Shown piece after piece: positions 44,434 to 51,288 of a stretch of 64,000 nucleotides of DNA (positions are counted from its first letter, which is position 1; every line of letters begins with the position of its first letter). Source of the stretch: Streptomyces sp. NBC_00582. Its GTDB lineage: Bacteria; Actinomycetota; Actinomycetes; Streptomycetales; Streptomycetaceae. Made by a program: the position numbers and the translations under genes. The DNA is taken from positions 1,116,001-1,180,000 of the forward strand of contig NZ_CP107772.1 in assembly GCF_036345155.1 (NCBI RefSeq). The letters are read 5' to 3'. The notes beneath the pieces are model-generated. The model saw only the letters and a list, made by a program, of their open reading frames with translations, was not told the DNA's origin and made no database searches.

Positions 44434-45583
44434 CGGCGGTACGGCCGAGGAGGGCGGCGAGAAGCAGCGCGGTGAGCGCCGTGAGGGTCGTGCCCCGCCG
44501 GCCGAGGGCGTCGAGCAGAGGTGCGGCGGCGGCGGTGCCGAGGGCGCCGGCCGAGAAGTACAGCACGAGATAGACGCTGGTGAGGCTGCCGGAGCGGCGG
44601 GGGTCGAGGGCGATGACACGGCTGGTGTTGGCGGCCTGGGCGGCGAAGCAGCCGGCGTCGAAGAGGGCCAGGCCGAGGACGAGGACCGGCGGGGTGTCCG
44701 GGCCGGAGGCCAGCAGGGCGGTGCCGGCCGCCGCGGCCGCCATGCTGAGGCCGATCACGGTGTCCGGGGTGCGGCGGTCGCCGAGGCGTCCGGTGAACGG
44801 GAGGGCGGCGAGTCCGAGGAGCCCGGTGAGGCTGTACAGGCCGATGGCGGTCGGGTCCAGGGAGTGGGGCGGTGCGGCCAGGGCGAGCGCGAGGGTGACC
44901 CAGACGAGGTTGAAGGCGAAGTACCACAGTCCCCCGGCGAGCGCGGCGCGCCGCAGGGGCGGGAACTCCCGCAGCAGCGCGGGGAGTGCGGTGAGGGTGG
45001 CGCGGTAGCCGTGCGGGGAGCGCGGGCGCTCGCGGGGCAGGAGGGTCGCCGCGGCGACGGCGCAGAGCAGGGCGAGGCCGGCGAAGACGAGGAGCATGCG
45101 GCGCCAGCCGAGGGCATCGGTGAGGGCGCCGCCCGCCAGGCGGCTCAGCAGGATGCCCGCCGACATGCCGGCGGCCACCGTGGCGACGCCCGTGGCGCGC
45201 CGCTCGGGCGGGGCGTGCCGGCCCGCGATGCCGCCGGCCTGGGCAGCGACGCCGGCGGCCGCGCCGATGAGCAGGTAGGCGGTCAGGAGCACCGTCGGGC
45301 CGGACGCGGCCGCGGCGACGGCGAGGGCGGCGGCCAGAGCGGTGAGCTGGGCGGCCACGAGGCGGTGGGGGGCGAGACGGTCGGCGAGCGGCAGCAGGAG
45401 GGCGAAGCCGGTCATGCAGCCGGCGAGCGCGGCGGTCGGCACGAGGCCGATCACGGAGTCGGAGACACCCACGTCGGCGGCGATGGTGGAGAGCACGGGC
45501 TGGACGGCGTAGTTGTTGGCGATCGCCGTACCGGCGACGCAGGCGAGGAGGAGGGGGCCGTGGCGCGGAAGGGGGCGCGTCAT
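44408..45583 (-). CDS. MFS transporter (YgaY/YnfM-like efflux family)
   Basis: 391 residues, twelve helices. The N-terminus LLLACVAGTAIANNYAVQPVL and PTAALAGCMTGFALLLPLADRLAPHRL are typical of this MFS branch, and GLWYFAFNLVWVTLALAL and GRLGDRRTPDTVIGLS match its second half (motif A). Likely proton-driven export of a small compound. The ATG overlaps the stop of the XRE-cupin regulator as ATGA, so regulator and pump form an operon in which the regulator probably senses the exported substance. Its 3' end overlaps the WYL remnant. Confidence 0.88.
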   Translation of the reverse strand: MTRPLPRHGPLLLACVAGTAIANNYAVQPVLSTIAADVGVSDSVIGLVPTAALAGCMTGFALLLPLADRLAPHRLVAAQLTALAAALAVAAAASGPTVLLTAYLLIGAAAGVAAQAGGIAGRHAPPERRATGVATVAAGMSAGILLSRLAGGALTDALGWRRMLLVFAGLALLCAVAAATLLPRERPRSPHGYRATLTALPALLREFPPLRRAALAGGLWYFAFNLVWVTLALALAAPPHSLDPTAIGLYSLTGLLGLAALPFTGRLGDRRTPDTVIGLSMAAAAAGTALLASGPDTPPVLVLGLALFDAGCFAAQAANTSRVIALDPRRSGSLTSVYLVLYFSAGALGTAAAAPLLDALGRRGTTLTALTALLLAALLGRTAVMTPAAAP

Positions 45584-46194
45584 GGCCGGGTGCCGCGGGT
45601 GAGGACGACGGCGTAACGGCACTCGGTGTCCGTGGTGTTGGCGAAGGCGCGCTCCGACGGCTCGCCGAGTTCGATGGTGTCGCCGGGGCCGAGGTCGTGG
45701 ACGGTGTCGCCGTCGTGGAAGGTCAGGTGCCCGTCGAGGACCCACACGATCTGCCGTACGAACGCGAAGGCGGCCGCCGGGTACGGCACATGGGCGCCGG
45801 CGGGCAGCCGGATCTCGGCGACCTCGGCGGGGAAGTGCGGGGAGGTGATCTGGCGGCGCCGGTAACCGGTGTCGGGGTCCCGCCACTCGGGCGCCCCGTC
45901 CCCTCGGCGCACACCCGCCGTCTCCCCCGTGTCGGCCGTCATGTCGTCTCCCGGGGCGTCCCGGGTGCCTTCGGCGAGGGCGAGCAGGGAGGCGATGCTG
46001 AGCTGGAAGGCCGCCGACAGCTTGCCGAGGACGACGGCGGTGGGACTGCTCTCGCCGCGCTCGATCCTGCTGATCATCGCCTGGGACACGCCGGAGGCGT
46101 CGGCGAGCTGGGCCAGGGTCCAGCGGCGGCGTTCACGTTCGGTGCGGACGCGGGTGGCGATCTGCCTCACCAGAGGATCTACTATGTTGGACAT
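45580..46194 (-). CDS. XRE-family regulator with C-terminal cupin domain
   Basis: 204 residues from the ATG at 46,194. HTH (about 12-68): RERRRWTLAQLADASGVSQAMISRIERGESSPTAVVLGKLSAAF. The cupin sensor (about 110-200) contains LPAGAHVPYPAAAFAFVRQIVWVLDGHLTFHDGDTVHDLGPGDTIELG. Such XRE-cupin proteins bind small ligands and control adjacent transport genes. No Shine-Dalgarno is present; a TATATT hexamer (46,206-46,201) lies 6 bases before the ATG, so the mRNA is probably leaderless. The start codon shares CATG with the divergent acetyltransferase start, and a palindrome over this point is a likely autoregulatory operator. Confidence 0.9.
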   Translation of the reverse strand: MSNIVDPLVRQIATRVRTERERRRWTLAQLADASGVSQAMISRIERGESSPTAVVLGKLSAAFQLSIASLLALAEGTRDAPGDDMTADTGETAGVRRGDGAPEWRDPDTGYRRRQITSPHFPAEVAEIRLPAGAHVPYPAAAFAFVRQIVWVLDGHLTFHDGDTVHDLGPGDTIELGEPSERAFANTTDTECRYAVVLTRGTRP

Positions 46195-46206
46195 GAATCC
46201 AATATA
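46183..46206. promoter_or_regulatory. Back-to-back leaderless promoters over a TTGGA-N6-TCCAA palindrome
   Basis: TTGGACATGAATCCAA (46,187-46,202) is a 5-base inverted repeat that extends outward with one mismatch. Its centre holds CATG, which contains both divergent start codons. Plus-strand -10 TACTAT lies at 46,180-46,185 and minus-strand -10 TATATT at 46,206-46,201, 7 and 6 bases from their ATGs. A likely operator for the XRE regulator. Confidence 0.6.
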
Positions 46207-46714
46207 CGAGAGACACCGGGCGTCGGTGACCGTGCGCCCCGCGCGGCCCGGCGACGGCGAGGCGATCCGCGCGATCCGCAACCACGCCGTCGAGAAGTCG
46301 ACGGCCCTGTGGACGCAGACCCCGCAGTCCCCCGCCGAGGGAAGGGTCTGGCTGGCGGCCCATCTGGAGCGCGGCTCGGCGTACGTGGCCGAGGTGGAGG
46401 GGGAGATCGCCGGATTCGCCGTGTACGGCCCCTGGCGGGCGCTCGACGGGTACCGCCACACGGTCGAGGACTCGGTCTACGTCCGTGAGGGCCGGCACGG
46501 ACTCGGCATCGGCTCGGCGCTGCTCGACGCCCTCATCACCTCGGCGCGCGAGGCCGGGCATCACGTCATGATCGCCGGCATCGAGGCGGGGAACACCGGG
46601 TCGGTCCGGCTGCACGAGCGGTTCGGCTTCGAGCACGCCGGGACCGTGCGGGAGGTCGGCACCAAGTTCGGCCGGTGGCTCGATCTGACGCTCATGCGAC
46701 GGGCCCTGAGCTGA
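46193..46714 (+). CDS. GNAT acetyltransferase, phosphinothricin-acetyltransferase-like
   Basis: 173 residues from the ATG at 46,193, preferred over 46,184 because TACTAT lies 7 bases upstream and no Shine-Dalgarno exists. It has the PAT/YncA pattern: VRPARPGDGEAIRAIRNHAVEKSTALWTQTPQS, EIAGFAVYGPWRALDGYRHTVEDSVYV, the acetyl-CoA loop REGRHGLGIGSALLDALI, and AGIEAGNTGSVRLHERFGFEHAGTVREVGTKFGRWLDLTLM. Members acetylate phosphinothricin, methionine derivatives or related amino acids. Divergent from the XRE-MFS operon, so detoxification and export may be controlled together. Confidence 0.88.
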   Translation: MNPIYERHRASVTVRPARPGDGEAIRAIRNHAVEKSTALWTQTPQSPAEGRVWLAAHLERGSAYVAEVEGEIAGFAVYGPWRALDGYRHTVEDSVYVREGRHGLGIGSALLDALITSAREAGHHVMIAGIEAGNTGSVRLHERFGFEHAGTVREVGTKFGRWLDLTLMRRALS

Positions 46715-46734
46715 CGGCCGCCGGCGCCCCCGCG

Positions 46735-47103
46735 TCAGCCACCGGACCCCGGCCTCACCAGACCGCTCCGGTAGGCCAGGACGACGAGTTGGGCGCGATC
46801 GCGGGCGTTCAGCTTGGTCATCGCGCGCTGGATGTGGCTGCGGACGGTCAGCCGGCCGAGGACCGGCTCGCCGGCGATCTCCGCGTTGGACTTGCCGTAC
46901 GCGGCCAGGGCCATGACCTCGCGTTCGCGGTCGGTCAGCGGTCTGACGGCCTGCGGGAGGTCGTCGAAGTCGGGCGCGTCGGGAGTGGCCAGGAAGCGGG
47001 TGATGAGAGCCCGGATGGCGGCCGGGGACAGCAGGGCGTCACCGGCGGCGACCGTGCGGATGCTCGACAGCAGCACCTCCGGGCTGACCCCCTTGCCGAG
47101 GTG
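46735..47103 (-). pseudogene. Truncated LuxR-type response regulator (output domain only)
   Basis: The open frame begins HLGKGVSPEVLLSSIRTVAAGDALLSP, the end of a receiver domain and linker, and continues to a full LuxR/NarL HTH (RPLTDREREVMALAAYGKSNAEIAGEPVLGRLTVRSHIQRAMTKLNARDRAQLVVLAYRSG). The phosphorylated Asp and about 90 residues before it are missing. Upstream, another frame shows a hydrophobic fragment (LLTPLLMGPLLVTQYSTS, about 47,215-47,155) that may derive from a lost partner membrane protein. A GTG at 47,076 could still start a free HTH domain of 113 residues. Confidence 0.6.
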
Positions 47104-47271
47104 CGACCGCCAGGGCGCTGTTCCAGGCCACCCGTCGCGGGGTGCGCAGGCTCGTGGAGTACTGGGTGACGAGCAGCGGGCCCATGAGGAGCGGGGTCAG
47201 CAGATGGCCGAGGGCGCCCCGCGCTGCCGGAGAGCGGGTGCCGGGGCATCGTGCCCGTGCCGGCACTTTCA

Positions 47272-47313
47272 CTTGGTGCGAGGGCACAAGGTCTCTTGGT
47301 GCGAGCGCACCAG
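47272..47313. promoter_or_regulatory. Two tandem palindromes CTTGGTGCGAGSGCACMAG
   Basis: Two 19-base copies, 47,272-47,290 and 47,295-47,313, start 23 bases apart. The second is a perfect inverted repeat TGGTGC-GAGC-GCACCA and the first has one mismatch. They look like operators for a dimeric regulator, but the gene they would control has decayed, and the nearest intact gene ends 47 bases away. Confidence 0.55.
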
Positions 47314-47359
47314 CCGGACCCCTGCGGGTCAGCCTCAGGTCGGGGTGGGGCCGCGCGGA

Positions 47360-48325
47360 TCAGCCGAAGTACGCCGTCTCGTTCACGTGGACCATGTAGT
47401 CGCGCCAGTGCGCCCTGATGTAGGTGAACCGCGCGGGGTCGTAGCTCCAGAGTCGGTCCAGCGCGCCCGCGATCAGCTCGTCGTTGGCCCGGACGAAGCC
47501 CAGGACCGCCTCAGCGACCGGGGCGTACGACCAGTGCCAGCGCTCCTGGCTGATCGCCGGGGCCGCCTGGGCGGACTCGGCCGTGTACGTCTGGAGGAAG
47601 CCGTAACGGGCGGCGTTGGCGCGCAGCCAGGCGTAATGGGCGGCCTGCGGGCCGTCGTCCGTCCAGTTCTGCGGCGTGGTGTCGAAGAAGTCGGCGTCGG
47701 ATCCCAGGTGGTGGCGGGAGACTCCGGGCGCGGTCGAGGTGCGGAGTATCTCGATCTGGCGCTCGTCCGGGGTCAGGGACGCCCAGACCGTGCGGTGGGA
47801 TTCCTTGTCGGGGTCCCATTGCGGGTCCGAGCCGAGCTCGGCGGGGTGCTGGGCGCGGATCTCGTCGGTGATGACGCCGAAGGTGCCCGCTCCGCCCGAA
47901 CCGGTGCGCAGGAACTCGTACTTGCGGTCCCAGATGGTGCGCTGGGTGGCCGCGGTCCGCAGCCGGGAGACGACGACCGCGCCCCGGTCGGTGCCCGTAC
48001 CGGCCGCGGCGGCGTCGGCCAGGGCGCCGACCTGGGTGTCCAGCTCCGCCGGGATCGCGCCGGGGGCGGTCCCCGTGCCGGTGATCCAGGCCGCGACCGC
48101 CGCCGGATCCTCGGCGTTGAGCACGGCCGTGACGGCGCTTTCGCGGTCGTCGATGTCCCGCTGCGTGTCGAACACCCGCGGCGGCGGGGTCTCGCCCCCG
48201 AAGGCCGACCAGCCGATCCCGGCCGCGCCGACGGCACCCGCGCCGGCCGTGGCCAGCAGAAGGAACCCTCGTCGGCTGCGCCTCGCGTGGCGGCCGGACG
48301 TCGACTCGCCGTTCGTGCCCTGCAT
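47360..48325 (-). CDS. Tat-exported D,D-carboxypeptidase-like protein (VanY/peptidase M15)
   Basis: 321 residues. A twin-arginine signal RRSRRGFLLLATAGAGAVGAAG (about 16-37) directs folded export. The C-terminal half holds the M15 zinc site: SRHHLGSDADFF (S-x-H-x-x-G-x-A-x-D type) and ERWHWSY, with the Asp and second His placed as in VanY D-Ala-D-Ala carboxypeptidases. The N-terminal 100 residues are helical and of unknown role. It would trim peptidoglycan stem peptides outside the cell. GGGA precedes the ATG. It stands alone, 113 bases from the next same-strand gene. Confidence 0.8.
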   Translation of the reverse strand: MQGTNGESTSGRHARRSRRGFLLLATAGAGAVGAAGIGWSAFGGETPPPRVFDTQRDIDDRESAVTAVLNAEDPAAVAAWITGTGTAPGAIPAELDTQVGALADAAAAGTGTDRGAVVVSRLRTAATQRTIWDRKYEFLRTGSGGAGTFGVITDEIRAQHPAELGSDPQWDPDKESHRTVWASLTPDERQIEILRTSTAPGVSRHHLGSDADFFDTTPQNWTDDGPQAAHYAWLRANAARYGFLQTYTAESAQAAPAISQERWHWSYAPVAEAVLGFVRANDELIAGALDRLWSYDPARFTYIRAHWRDYMVHVNETAYFG

Positions 48326-48438
48326 GGTCGTCCCTTCCCCGTCTCCCCTGCGGACGCCCCTGCACCTGTCCGCCCCCGCAGTGGTCGAACTCCGGAGACT
48401 CTAGGGCACTCGACCGGAGGATCCGAGTCCGGGTCCCG

Positions 48439-49329
48439 TCAACGTCCTTCGCCCGCGCGGCCGTTGCTCCGCGCCTCCAGCGCGTGCAGGACGGCCACCA
48501 TGTCCTCGCCGCCGTGTCCCTGGGCGACGGTCTCGCCGTACAGGGCGTGGCAGACGTCGAGGAGCGGCGAGGCCGTGTCGGTCCGGCGGGCGGCCTCGGC
48601 GATCAGCCGGTTGTTCTTCAGGACGTCCGCGGCGGCCGCCTGGACGTCGAAGTCGCGGTCCAGCAGCTTGGGGCCCTTGACGCGGGAGACGGCACTGGCC
48701 ATCGGACCCGCGTCCAGGACGTCCCGCAGCAGCTCCTGGTCGAGCCCGTGCCGGCCGGCGAAGTGGTACGCCTCGGCGAGCCCGGTGACCAGGGTGATCA
48801 GGAAGAGGTTCACGGAGAACTTCATGAGCAGCGCGCCCGGTACGTCACCGCAGCCGAACGTCTCACGGCACACGGGCGCGAGCAGGGGCCGTACGGCCTC
48901 CACCGCGTCGGCGGACCCCGCGAGCATCCCGACCAGGTGCCCCCGCTCGGCGGGGACCCGGGAGCCGGAGACCGGGGCCTCGACATACCGCCCGCCCGCC
49001 GCGTGGACGGCGTCCCGCAGCGCCGTGGAGTACTCGGCCGAGGTGGTGCCCATGTGGACGACGGTGCGGTCACGGACGCGGGCGGCGAAGTCCGGGGTGT
49101 CACGGGACAGGACCGCGTCCAGGGCGCTCTCGTCGGCCATCATCAGCAGCACGGTCGACGCCCGGTCGAAGACCTCGGCGGGGCTCGGCGCGATCTCGGC
49201 GCCGGCGGCGCGCAGGGGATCGCAGCGGGCCGGGGTGCGGTTCCAGACGACGAGAGGCGTTCCCGCCCGGGCCAGGTTGAGCGCCATGGGCTGCCCCATG
49301 ACCCCGAGACCGATGAAACCCACGTACAC
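48439..49329 (-). CDS. NAD(P)-dependent beta-hydroxyacid dehydrogenase (3-hydroxyisobutyrate dehydrogenase family)
   Basis: 296 residues from a GTG. The N-terminal Rossmann motif is [21 protein letters not shown], the substrate-binding signature [22 protein letters not shown], and the catalytic Lys lies in [22 protein letters not shown]. Helical C-terminal domain with [18 protein letters not shown]. The usual catalytic segment has GxxGxGxxxKxxxN; here it is [11 protein letters not shown]. It would oxidise a small 3-hydroxy acid or act as an imine reductase. It is divergent from a TetR-family gene with two perfect palindromes between them (49,386-49,428), so it is the likely target of that regulator. 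Confidence 0.88.
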   Translation of the reverse strand: MYVGFIGLGVMGQPMALNLARAGTPLVVWNRTPARCDPLRAAGAEIAPSPAEVFDRASTVLLMMADESALDAVLSRDTPDFAARVRDRTVVHMGTTSAEYSTALRDAVHAAGGRYVEAPVSGSRVPAERGHLVGMLAGSADAVEAVRPLLAPVCRETFGCGDVPGALLMKFSVNLFLITLVTGLAEAYHFAGRHGLDQELLRDVLDAGPMASAVSRVKGPKLLDRDFDVQAAAADVLKNNRLIAEAARRTDTASPLLDVCHALYGETVAQGHGGEDMVAVLHALEARSNGRAGEGR

Positions 49330-49385
49330 GCCGCACCGCCGCTTCCGTCGCACGTCGAGGCCGAGCGCCTCCCGTCGTCCGCCAC

Positions 49386-49428
49386 TATGACAGCGGTCAT
49401 AACGAGGTGCACTATGACACGGGTCATA
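49386..49428. promoter_or_regulatory. Two perfect TATGAC-N4-GTCATA operators
   Basis: TATGACAGCGGTCATA (49,386-49,401) and TATGACACGGGTCATA (49,413-49,428) lie 27 bases apart centre to centre, between the divergent dehydrogenase and TetR genes. They are AT-rich islands in GC-rich DNA and the clear candidates for binding by the adjacent TetR-family protein. Confidence 0.8.
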
Positions 49429-49461
49429 AGATGGGGGCTCACCAAGGATGGGGAGTCCGGC

Positions 49462-50061
49462 ATGGCGACGTCCGAACGCGGGCCGCGCGAGCGGATGGTG
49501 TTCAGCGCGGCCCAGCTCCTGCGGCGCGGCGGGGTCGCCGCCGCGGGGATGCGTGAGGTGGCCGCGCACGCCGGGGCGCCGCGCGGCTCGCTCCAGCACT
49601 ACTTCCCCGGCGGCAAGGAACAGCTGGTCAACGAGGCCGTGGGCTGGGCCGGACGGTACGCGGGCCGCCGCGTCGCCCGCTTCCTCGCCGCGCTGCCGGA
49701 GCCGACGCCGAGCGGGCTGTTCGCCGAGATGGTGCGACAGTGGACGGACGAGTACGAGACCGCCGGCTTCGCGGGCGGCTGCCCGGTGGCCGCCGCCACG
49801 GTGGACTGCGCCGAGACGACCGGGTCGACCAGGGAGGCGACGGCCGCCGCCTTCGCCACCTGGACCGGGCCGGTGGCCACGGCCCTGGCGGACATGGGCG
49901 TACCGCCGGAGCGGGCGGGCTCACTGGCCACCCTGATGATCAGCTCACTGGAGGGCGCGATCCTCATGGCCCGGGCGGAACGCGACGTCCGCGCCCTGAC
50001 GACCGTCGCCCGGGAGCTGGGCCCGCTCCTCGACGCCGCGGTGACGGACCGGGCCCGGTGA
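49462..50061 (+). CDS. TetR-family transcriptional regulator
   Basis: 199 residues from the ATG at 49,462 (GGGAG 8 bases upstream). The HTH (about 8-52) is [49 protein letters not shown], with the YxHYFPxGKExL signature of the LmrA/YxaF-like TetR subgroup. The C-terminal domain has [40 protein letters not shown], also typical of that subgroup. Usually a repressor relieved by a small molecule. It is divergent from the dehydrogenase gene and probably co-transcribed with the downstream amidohydrolase gene (79-base gap). Confidence 0.92.
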   Translation: MATSERGPRERMVFSAAQLLRRGGVAAAGMREVAAHAGAPRGSLQHYFPGGKEQLVNEAVGWAGRYAGRRVARFLAALPEPTPSGLFAEMVRQWTDEYETAGFAGGCPVAAATVDCAETTGSTREATAAAFATWTGPVATALADMGVPPERAGSLATLMISSLEGAILMARAERDVRALTTVARELGPLLDAAVTDRAR

Positions 50062-50101
50062 CGCCACGAGGCGGGGACCGGGCCCGGTGACGCCACGAGG
50101 C
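50048..50101. repeat. 25-bp direct repeat at the end of the TetR gene
   Basis: Two identical 25-base copies (50,048-50,072 and 50,077-50,101), each beginning with the palindrome ACCGGGCCCGGT and separated by GGGG. The first copy contains the TetR stop codon. It looks like a recent tandem duplication. Confidence 0.85.
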
Positions 50102-50140
50102 CATCCGGTCCCGCACTCCCCCGACCCTTCGAGAGGACAC

Positions 50141-51043
50141 ATGACGGAAGCACAGGCGCACGACTGGGTGAGCGAGGCGGTCGCGGTCCGGCGTTTCTGG
50201 GAGCGGCTCGGACTGCCGGGGCTGATCGACGTGCACGTCCACTTCATGCCCGAGCGCGTGCTGCGCAAGGTCTGGAGCTACTTCGACTCGGTCGGCCCGC
50301 TGACCGGTGGCGTCGAGTGGCCCATCACCTACCGCGCGGAGGAGGCCGAACGCCTCGCCGTCCTCCGGGACTTCGGCGTCCGCGCCTTCACCTCGATGCT
50401 CTATCCCCACAAAGGGGCCATGGCGGAGTGGCTCAACGGCTGGGCCGCCGACTTCGCCCGCCGCACCCCCGGCTGCCTCCACACCTCGACCCTGTTCCCG
50501 GAGCCGGGCGTCGAGGCGTATGTGCGGGAGGCGGTCGAGTCGGGCGCACGCGTCTTCAAGGCCCATGTGCAGGTGGGGGCGTACGACCCGGCCGACGAGC
50601 TCCTCGACTCCGCCTGGGGGCTGCTCGCCGAGGCGGGGGTCCCCGTCGTGATCCACTGCGGCTCGGGCCCCGCGCCGGGCAAGTACACCGGCCCCGAACG
50701 CGTGGGACGCGTGCTCGCCCGCCACCCCCGGCTCCGGCTGATCGTCGCGCACATGGGCATGCCCGAGTACGAGGACTTCCTCACCCTCGCCGAGCGGTAC
50801 CCGGAGGTGAGGCTCGACACCACGATGGCCTTCACCGACTTCGCGGACCGCTTCGCCCCGTTCCCCCCGCGGTCCCTGCCTCGCCTGTCCGCGCTCGGCG
50901 ACCGCGTCCTCCTCGGCAGCGACTTCCCCAACATCCCCTATCCGTACGTCCATCAACTGGAGGCGCTGGAACGGCTGGACCTCGGGGACGAGTGGCTGCG
51001 GGCGGTCTGCCACGACAACGGGGCGCGGCTGTTCGGGCTGTGA
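50141..51043 (+). CDS. Amidohydrolase-2 family metal-dependent hydrolase
   Basis: 300 residues; GAGAGGA precedes the ATG. It starts its TIM barrel with LIDVHVHFMP (metal ligands H-x-H), followed by VFKAHVQVGAYDP, VPVVIHCGSGPAPGKYTG (third metal His), RLIVAHMGMPEYEDFLTL and DRVLLGSDFPNIPYPY (metal Asp). Members hydrolyse or decarboxylate cyclic and aromatic acids (ACMSD-like). It lies downstream of the TetR gene on the same strand, with the dehydrogenase divergent, suggesting one small catabolic or detoxification set under TetR control. The substrate is unknown. Confidence 0.88.
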   Translation: MTEAQAHDWVSEAVAVRRFWERLGLPGLIDVHVHFMPERVLRKVWSYFDSVGPLTGGVEWPITYRAEEAERLAVLRDFGVRAFTSMLYPHKGAMAEWLNGWAADFARRTPGCLHTSTLFPEPGVEAYVREAVESGARVFKAHVQVGAYDPADELLDSAWGLLAEAGVPVVIHCGSGPAPGKYTGPERVGRVLARHPRLRLIVAHMGMPEYEDFLTLAERYPEVRLDTTMAFTDFADRFAPFPPRSLPRLSALGDRVLLGSDFPNIPYPYVHQLEALERLDLGDEWLRAVCHDNGARLFGL

Positions 51044-51288
51044 CCCACCGCGCCGCACAGGCGTCCGCGCGCCACGCCGTACCGCAGAGGACCATCAGGA
51101 AGCCGAGCCTCCTGGAGACCGTCGTGGACCGTCTCACGGCGCAACCGGCGTGCCTGCACGAGGTGGCGCCGGGGACCCACGGCCGCGCGGTCGCACCGTG
51201 ATCGCGGGCGCTGACCTCGCGCCCCCCGGTCCCGGCCGCGCAGTATGGGAAGGAGGAGAAGGGGGCTCGCACGAGGGGAGCCGGGACG

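Noticed and set aside
44097..44573. Plus-strand frame starting MVDARRHQGRGG
   Set aside because: Shifted frame of the WYL remnant; Arg/Gly-rich without motifs.
51044..51288. Possible small gene or RNA in the 245-base gap before the SpoIIE-type phosphatase
   Set aside because: No supported start, no conserved motif; only a weak CAGGA/TCCTG hairpin near 51,095.
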